Source of the DNA: Symbiodinium kawagutii
Lineage: Eukaryota > Sar > Dinophyceae > Suessiales > Symbiodiniaceae
Assembly (NCBI GenBank): GCA_009767595.1
Contig: VSDK01022006.1
Location: forward strand, 99,404-163,403
DNA length: 64,000 nucleotides
Direction of reading: 5' to 3'
Shown: piece after piece, positions 59,083-64,000 of the stretch
Layout: each line of letters opens with the position of its first letter
Position numbering within the stretch: the first letter of the stretch is position 1
The notes under the pieces: model-generated
Told to the model about the DNA's origin: nothing
The model's database searches: none
Seen by the model: only the letters and a program-made list of their open reading frames with translations
Position numbers and translations under genes: made by a program

Positions 59083-62000
59083 CTCCGCAAGACCTTGGAG
59101 TTTTCTGTTCCGCACCATTCCTGGACTTCCTATGCGTTCGTGCCAAGCGTCGGATGTTTTCACAGCTCTTTGCAGCATCCTGGGTTACAAGAGCAGCTGA
59201 CACCCGGCCATCACCTATGTTGGTCGAACTCCCCCTCCCCCGGACCACTCCAGGTTTCTCAGGGAATCTTAATTCGACCAGCTGGGGGCCCGTGGGCTCA
59301 TGTTGATCAACATCAACAGTGAATAACCACTTTGGATATCACTGACAAGCAGAAGCATTGGGGTATCTCACAGTCAAGATGTAATTTGCTGGTGTACCAC
59401 CTACAATCAAGAATGGATGATCCTGGTGGTTCATGATACTTGGATGTGCAGCTGGGTTGCAACCGAGATGCGACCATGGTAAAACACCCCGTATAAGATG
59501 ACTTGTAACCCCTACTATAATACTATAAGACTCTATAGCATCCTATGACCATGGCGATCACTACTAAGTTAATACTTCCCTTCGAAAAGACATGGTTGAA
59601 GGCTGAAGGGTGATCGTACTATAAGCTCCAGAATTGATGGTCAAAACAACGTTTTGCCGTCGACTTTCCCAGCCACTCTACTACACATTTTTTCTAAATG
59701 CAGGGAAACAGTGGGCTTTCGAATATCACAGTGGGTGGACAAAGCCGCGTGATACTCTCAATCCTTCCGGAACACATGCTAGGTGCGGACCTGTCAAAAC
59801 ATCCGGCCTTCATATGCGGCATTTTGAAGTCTTACCCTATTTTCATCGGCCAAGTGTCCATCCATTAGCTCATAACATGAAGCTCAAAACACCATCGTGC
59901 CATGCGACGTGGGCTGGGATTCCCAGCACCAGTGACACCGCCGAGCTGCCAGCAGGTAGCCCACGAAGGCATGGCGAGGGATCCAGTAGGACTTTCGATC
60001 GGCATCCTGGCGCAGCCACCCAGGCCAGTAGTAGCACTGAATCTCTGATTTGGACATAGACAAGGATCTGGATATGTGCAGCAAATGGTGCCATGATCCC
60101 CCCAAGTCATTCCAAATCATTCATAGAGTACAGTAGCTCTTCGTAACACCCTGGAAATTCCATCCAACTGGCCTAACGCGCTGGCCCAACCCGTGGCCCC
60201 ACCCTTGGCCCAACGTGGCCACCCCTTAGTCCTTGATGGGATTGACCCTTTCCGTCAAGCCCTGGGGCGTCAACACGCCGATCTTCGCATCCGCCATGGC
60301 CACGGCCGAGGTGACGAGGCGCTCGAAGATGGAGAGCCCCAACAAGCGCAGCATCTTTTGGCCGCGGCCGTCGATCAAATACATGAAGCCCTTGCCTGGA
60401 GGCTGGTGAAGGATAACCAGTTGATGGTGGTTAGCTGAGGATGATGGGCAGTTGAGGATGGGTAGTTGATGGTGGTTAGTTGATGGTGGTTAGATGATGG
60501 TTAGTTGATGGTTGAGGATGGGTAGTTGAGGATGGTCGGTTGAGGATGGTTAGTTGACGATGGGTAGTTGAGTATGGGTGATTGATGATGGTTAGATGAT
60601 GGTGGCTGAAGCCCTGCCAGGAGGGACACTTCAAGGGACACAGCTCGGACTAAATGTGATCCAGAGATGATATTGGGGGATGGTTAGTCCTGAAAGGGTG
60701 GTTGATCAGTAGATGATACCGTCGATCAATGGTTAGAAATTGTGGGTGATCAATAGATGATATAGTCTGATACAGTGGTTTCTGAAGATGGGGAGCACCA
60801 AAAATGTGTGGCTTATTAATCAATTACTATAAATGGTCAATCAATACTGGAAGAGGGCCACTTCGGGTATAAATGCGGCTGGTCAAAAAATGTTATGCCA
60901 ATAGCTGACCAGTAATAGATGATATACTGTGTGCCAAGAACGTCTACTAACATTCAATAACATCGATGCCAGGTAAGGTCGTTGAGAACCTTTATGTCGT
61001 TGTTTATGCTGGAGACCTTGATTACGACCTGGACAAAACTGTCGCTTTTGGCTTCTGCATTGATGTTGAGTTACAGAAGACGTGCATCCATGCATCCACA
61101 ACAACTTCATCCATGACCCAATCCTAATAACCTTCGGTTCCTACTTCATCCGTCACGACACGCCATGGCTCATGTGCATCCACAACAACTGCATTTGTTC
61201 ATAGTTGTAGTTTTTGTTGAGGGTTTTTGAGGGTGATGTCGCTGTCAGAAGACGTGCATCCGCAACAAGTGCATCCATGACCCAATCCTAATATCATTCG
61301 GTTCCCACTGCAGCACTCCATGGCTCATGTGCATCCACAACAACTGCATCCACGACCCAATCCTAATAACGTTCGGTTCCTACTTCATCCGTCACGACAG
61401 GCCATGGCTCATGTGCATCCACAAAACTGCATTTGTTCAGGTTTTTCTGAGGGTGATGTCGTTGTTTCAAACATGTGCAAATTACCCAGGTCATTCACAA
61501 CGTCTTGACCTTGTTCATCAATAGCAAGAAACCTGATAACAACTATATCATTAATAGATACCAATAGGATCTACCAAGGCAGTAATTTACCATGTTCTTA
61601 CTTGGTGACATCTGGTGACCAGGGATACCCTCTGGTAATCCAACATGCTGGCAGCCATGACCAATCCCAACACCTCAACCATCAGCTGGTGGATTCGCCA
61701 GCGAGTTGTCAGGTATACGTTTCTGCACCTTTCTGAAAGGATGGTCATCCCATGCCCATCCAGTGGCGTCGTCAAATTGCCATACTTCTTGGAACGTTTT
61801 TTTTTGATGAAGATTTATGGAGGGGGATTTAGGGGTACACCTGTTACAACCTACCTGCATCGTCCTTCATCCCTCATGTTTTGAATTTGTATCCAAACAT
61901 GACTGACCACTAGAGGATTTGCTACATTTTGCTACAAATTGTTGCACGCTCAAAGATTACAGTATTCTCAAATAACATCGACATTGGATAGGGGAATCTA

Positions 62001-63332
62001 TCAGTTCCCATATGATAGTCTGATCACACGAGGTGGTTGACAGTTCATACCATGAGTATCCATGAGTCACTTCTCTGAGCCATGGCATTGATAGGATCTC
62101 ATGCAGCAGAAACGACCGCTTTCTGTCCCGTCCAGGTTTGGACAGTGCACATATTCCCACATCGGATGAGAACGCGCAAAATGGACTATCATGGATTATA
62201 AAATCACAATTCTCATCAAGAAGGTATCAATCCAAAAATATTCCAACCCATAACCTATCTACCAACACTCACTTCTTCAGCTGCTGCCAACATGTGCCAA
62301 CGGTGCCAGCCCATCGACACCTGGGTCATAGGCTGCAGGGTCGCTACTGCGCTCGAAGACCGACACAGACCAGCCCTTCTTGGCCAACATCAAAGCGGCA
62401 GCCAAGCCCGCAGGCCCTGCACCCACTACCATGGCCTGAGCTTCGCATCTGATGAGTTGGTACGCGGCGAGGCAACGCCTACTGACAACAAAATGCCCAT
62501 TACCCATCCAAGATGCCAAAAGCCAAACTGTGTCCCCTGATGTCCCCTTTTGGTTGAACTTCTACCATGATCACACTTGAAGGTCTTGCCAACCCAGCCT
62601 AAGACCCTGAATGCATCATGTGAATCCATCAATTTGCGATTGCCACAATCAATGGCAAATACGGAGCTTCTGCCTGCCACTGACTCCACAATCAATAGGG
62701 ACTCATGAAACCGACATGCCATGCCTTTTATCAAAACATAGAAACATTCTGAACCATGCACAGCGCAGGTGAAAGTGGATGACCAGCACATCGGACAACT
62801 ACATTCCTGTGCTTCACATCCCTGGCAATTGGCCGATGGAAAGCGGTGAAAGCAACCAATCAATGCTTGTGACAATCCAGTTGCCGGGTGTACAACTCTT
62901 AGCAGCGAATTCCACAGGGTGGAACACCTGGTATTATCAGCTACACTCACATGGGTGTTTTCTCAAGATAGGGTACCACCAAAATGGTTGGTTTATCATG
63001 ATAATAAACGGTTGATAGGGGGATGATTTTGGGGGCCCCCCGATTTTGCTGTGGGTCGAAACCCTCAGTCCGCCTGCGTTTTCCCAATCATTAACCATTG
63101 TTTTCTCTAGGAAATTGTGCCATGAAAGTTGGCTGGTGAACTGCTTGACCGCCAAATCAACACATGGACCATCTCCCCCCAGCGGCTGCACCTGTTTCTG
63201 CTCCTCCTTCGCACCATCCGCGGCGCGGCGCAACTGGCACTTGCGCCCACGGCGTGGGGCCGCACGTGCCGCAGTCGCTGCCAGCAGACCCGCGAGGGCC
63301 CCAGACTGCACTGTGGAGGACCGCCTCGACAC
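53116..63332 (-). CDS. FAD-dependent monooxygenase, kynurenine 3-monooxygenase-like, 14 exons
   Basis: Spliced model read from the sequence: 63332-63150, 62435-62321, 60395-60232, 60006-59939, 59179-59094, 58799-58714, 58436-58358, 57336-57268, 56979-56927, 56193-56101, 55862-55736, 54831-54737, 53873-53743, 53230-53116. The parts sum to 1464 nt, keep phase at all 13 junctions and give 487 residues, the usual size for the family. Residues 1-61 are a basic and Ala-rich presequence (ALAGLLAATAARAA), probably organellar targeting. Then come the Rossmann motif VVGAGPAG (64-71) ending in FER, SYWIPRHAF, the second FAD motif GADGYRSQVR (241-250), and GDALHSLPPDIGQGVN (382-397) with a following FERRRMPDVEAL helix. 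The C-terminus is amphipathic (LWNISFLSRLLLNKLLPK). Known for the family: NAD(P)H- and O2-dependent aromatic hydroxylation. Substrate here is inferred. An in-frame TAA precedes the first ATG. Donors are GT, GC and GA. The C-terminus may be short if the last CCCAAG|GTGCCT is a donor. Confidence 0.85.
53335..53385 (+). mobile_element. Family A half-element in a monooxygenase intron
   Basis: CATTTTTGAGGTTCCCGATTTTGAGAAACCATC, right half only, inside the last intron (53231-53742) of the FAD monooxygenase. Confidence 0.5.
53911..53925. other. Assembly gap, 15 N
   Basis: Within an intron of the FAD monooxygenase, next to three copies of CACCGTGGATGC (53877-53910). Confidence 0.98.
54886..55160 (+). 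repeat. TA and GA microsatellites and 11-bp GATGATATAAA array
   Basis: TATATA tracts and GAGAGA (54947-54960), then about 15 copies of an 11-bp unit, all within one intron of the FAD monooxygenase. Confidence 0.9.
55938..55989. repeat. Perfect 15-bp inverted repeat
   Basis: GACCACAGTTGAGTA and TACTCAACTGTGGTC flank a 22-base loop, in an intron. Confidence 0.85.
56198..56232. repeat. GGTGGT/ACCACC tract
   Basis: Reads CACCACCACC just upstream of an acceptor on the minus strand; it may serve as the pyrimidine-bearing tract of that intron. Confidence 0.75.
58963..59083 (+). repeat. ATC microsatellite beside a splice donor
   Basis: About 38 ATC units with one AGC interruption, starting 11 bases inside the intron after the exon at 59094-59179 (minus strand reads GATGATGAT). 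Confidence 0.95.
60417..60606 (+). repeat. Degenerate GTTGATGGTGGTTA array
   Basis: Repeated TTGATGGTGGTTAG and TTGAGGATGGGTAG units, 12-15 bp each, in intron 2 of the monooxygenase. Confidence 0.8.
60775..60850 (-). mobile_element. Family A half-element in a monooxygenase intron
   Basis: GTGGTTTCTGAAGATGGGGAG, then TGTGGCTTATTAATCAATTACTATAAATGG; the right inverted end is missing. Inside intron 2. Confidence 0.5.
60965..61470 (+). pseudogene. Tandem coding-like repeats (IHDPILITFGSYFIRHD) inside an intron
   Basis: Plus strand: PGKVVENLYVVVYAGDLDYD, LDKTVAFGFCIDVELQKTCI, then three degenerate copies of a unit CIHNNxIHDPILITFGSYFI plus RHDxPWLMCIH. Copy 1 is knocked out of frame by a duplicated ATGCATCC; copy 2 lacks the YFIR segment; copy 3 is clean with about 80% GC3. 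The unit also carries a noncoding-looking spacer (GAGGGTGATGTCG). It sits on the opposite strand inside intron 2 of the FAD monooxygenase. Unknown protein, probably an inserted and duplicated gene fragment. Confidence 0.5.
62950..63056 (-). mobile_element. Family A element in monooxygenase intron 1
   Basis: ATGGGTGTTTTCTCAAGATAGGG to GGGGGCCCCCCGATTTTG, interior GGTTGGTTTATCATGATAATAAACGG. Paired with a family B end 25 bases further on. Confidence 0.68.
63080..63155 (+). mobile_element. Family B partial element forming the intron 1 donor
   Basis: CCCAATCATTAACCATTGTTTTC to GTGAACTGCTTGACCGCC. Read on the minus strand, GGCG|GTCAAGCAGTTCACC is the 5' splice site of the first exon of the FAD monooxygenase. 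Confidence 0.6.
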
Positions 63333-63841
63333 ATGCAGCGCAGTGAAGCTTAAATTGTTGTAAATAAGTTTCTGCTTTTAATACAATCCTTTAGAATTGT
63401 TTCCAAAAAAGTCGAAAAAGCCCAATAGGCCGTTTGCAGTCCGACAAAAAACCATTCAGCAAGCCATATGGTTTTATCGATCATGCATTTCAATTACCCC
63501 CACATATTTACCATTGAGACCTCAGGGCCCCACATACAATGATTCAATTGCCTTGAGCAATGTGGCGCAGACATGGAGTTTTGAGCAATGTCGTGTGGAC
63601 ATGTGTCGGCAAGTTTGGTGCCATGGGGCTGAAATTGAATTTGGCATCGCCATGTGAATACGTTCGCCAGTTCTTGTTTACAGGTAACTATATTGCAAGA
63701 GACTGGATATTTGTTAGCAGAGAAAAACAGTGTCATTATGATGAACATGTGTCCTTTATTTTTGAATAATTCCCCAGATAGCTGGAAGCTATAGGGGTTC
63801 TTACTTCCCAAATAAAAGGTCACTGTCGGCGAACTTTCTGG

Positions 63842-64000
63842 CTGAAGGCGCTGTGTGCCAGGTGCTGGTGCCAGGTGCTGTCGGCAGGTGCTGTCGGCAG
63901 GTGTCGGCAGGTGCTGTCGGCAGGTGCTGTTGGCAGGTGCTGTGTGGCCAGGTGCTGTCGGCAGGTGCTGTCTGCAAGGTGCTGGTGCCAGGTGCTGGTG
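63842..64000 (+). repeat. 13-bp minisatellite GGTGCTGTCGGCA
   Basis: About 11 units with variants (GGTGCTGGTGCCA), running off the window end. Confidence 0.9.

Noticed and set aside
58858-59322. Poly-His, poly-Ile and poly-Asp frames
   Set aside because: ATC microsatellite inside an intron of the monooxygenase.
1-64000. tRNA, rRNA, SL RNA genes and CRISPR arrays
   Set aside because: I saw no cloverleaf, rRNA core or spacer-repeat pattern by eye; tRNAscan or Rfam would be needed to exclude small RNAs.

Overview
This is nuclear DNA of a dinoflagellate, most likely a symbiodiniacean or close relative (inference). Four things point there: long degenerate intergenic DNA full of TGGTTAATGATGG-type filler and microsatellites; small GC-rich exons with high third-position GC scattered in that filler; introns that use GT, GC and GA donors with AG|G acceptors; and an FNIP/LRR-type repeat protein of a family I recall as typical of dinoflagellates. 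No bacterial genes, CRISPR, rRNA or tRNA were recognised. Many long reading frames in the window are artefacts of tandem repeats.

Layout. 1-4.9 kb: filler with a few exon-like islands. 4.9-6.65 kb: a higher-order repeat and then a 14-bp minisatellite of roughly 50-60 units. 6.65-13 kb: sparse. 13.9-15 kb: about 1 kb of ACT/ATT trinucleotide repeat. 15-31 kb: isolated exon-like islands, a tetranucleotide array holding a 521-base assembly gap, and a broken fragment of the FNIP-repeat family. 31.8-33.3 kb: 120-bp hairpin tandem repeats, a purine-rich block and a 220-bp inverted repeat. 34-35.3 kb: minus-strand exons separated by a short inverted-repeat element. 37.1-42.6 kb: plus-strand exons (coiled coil, ending in a J-domain HPD exon) that probably form one gene. 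43-47.9 kb: AT-rich islands, many short elements, an exon with the TRPM N-terminal (SLOG) signature, and a heptamer minisatellite. 50.0-52.2 kb: an intact intronless 737-residue FNIP-repeat protein on the minus strand. 53.1-63.3 kb: a complete 14-exon minus-strand gene for a kynurenine-3-monooxygenase-like FAD monooxygenase, which I assembled by splice-phase matching to 487 residues.

The most interesting signal is a pair of short inverted-repeat element families. Family A has GTGGTTTCTCAAAATAGGGG termini; family B has GGCTATGGGTCAA termini. They recur at least 20 times, and several copies end at or beside predicted exon ends, so they look like introners (intron-generating MITEs). The FAD-monooxygenase gene gives a clean local view of mixed GT/GC/GA splicing. 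Most isolated exon calls are tentative because dinoflagellate exons are short and GC-rich on both strands; I used third-position GC, splice sites and protein plausibility to choose strand.
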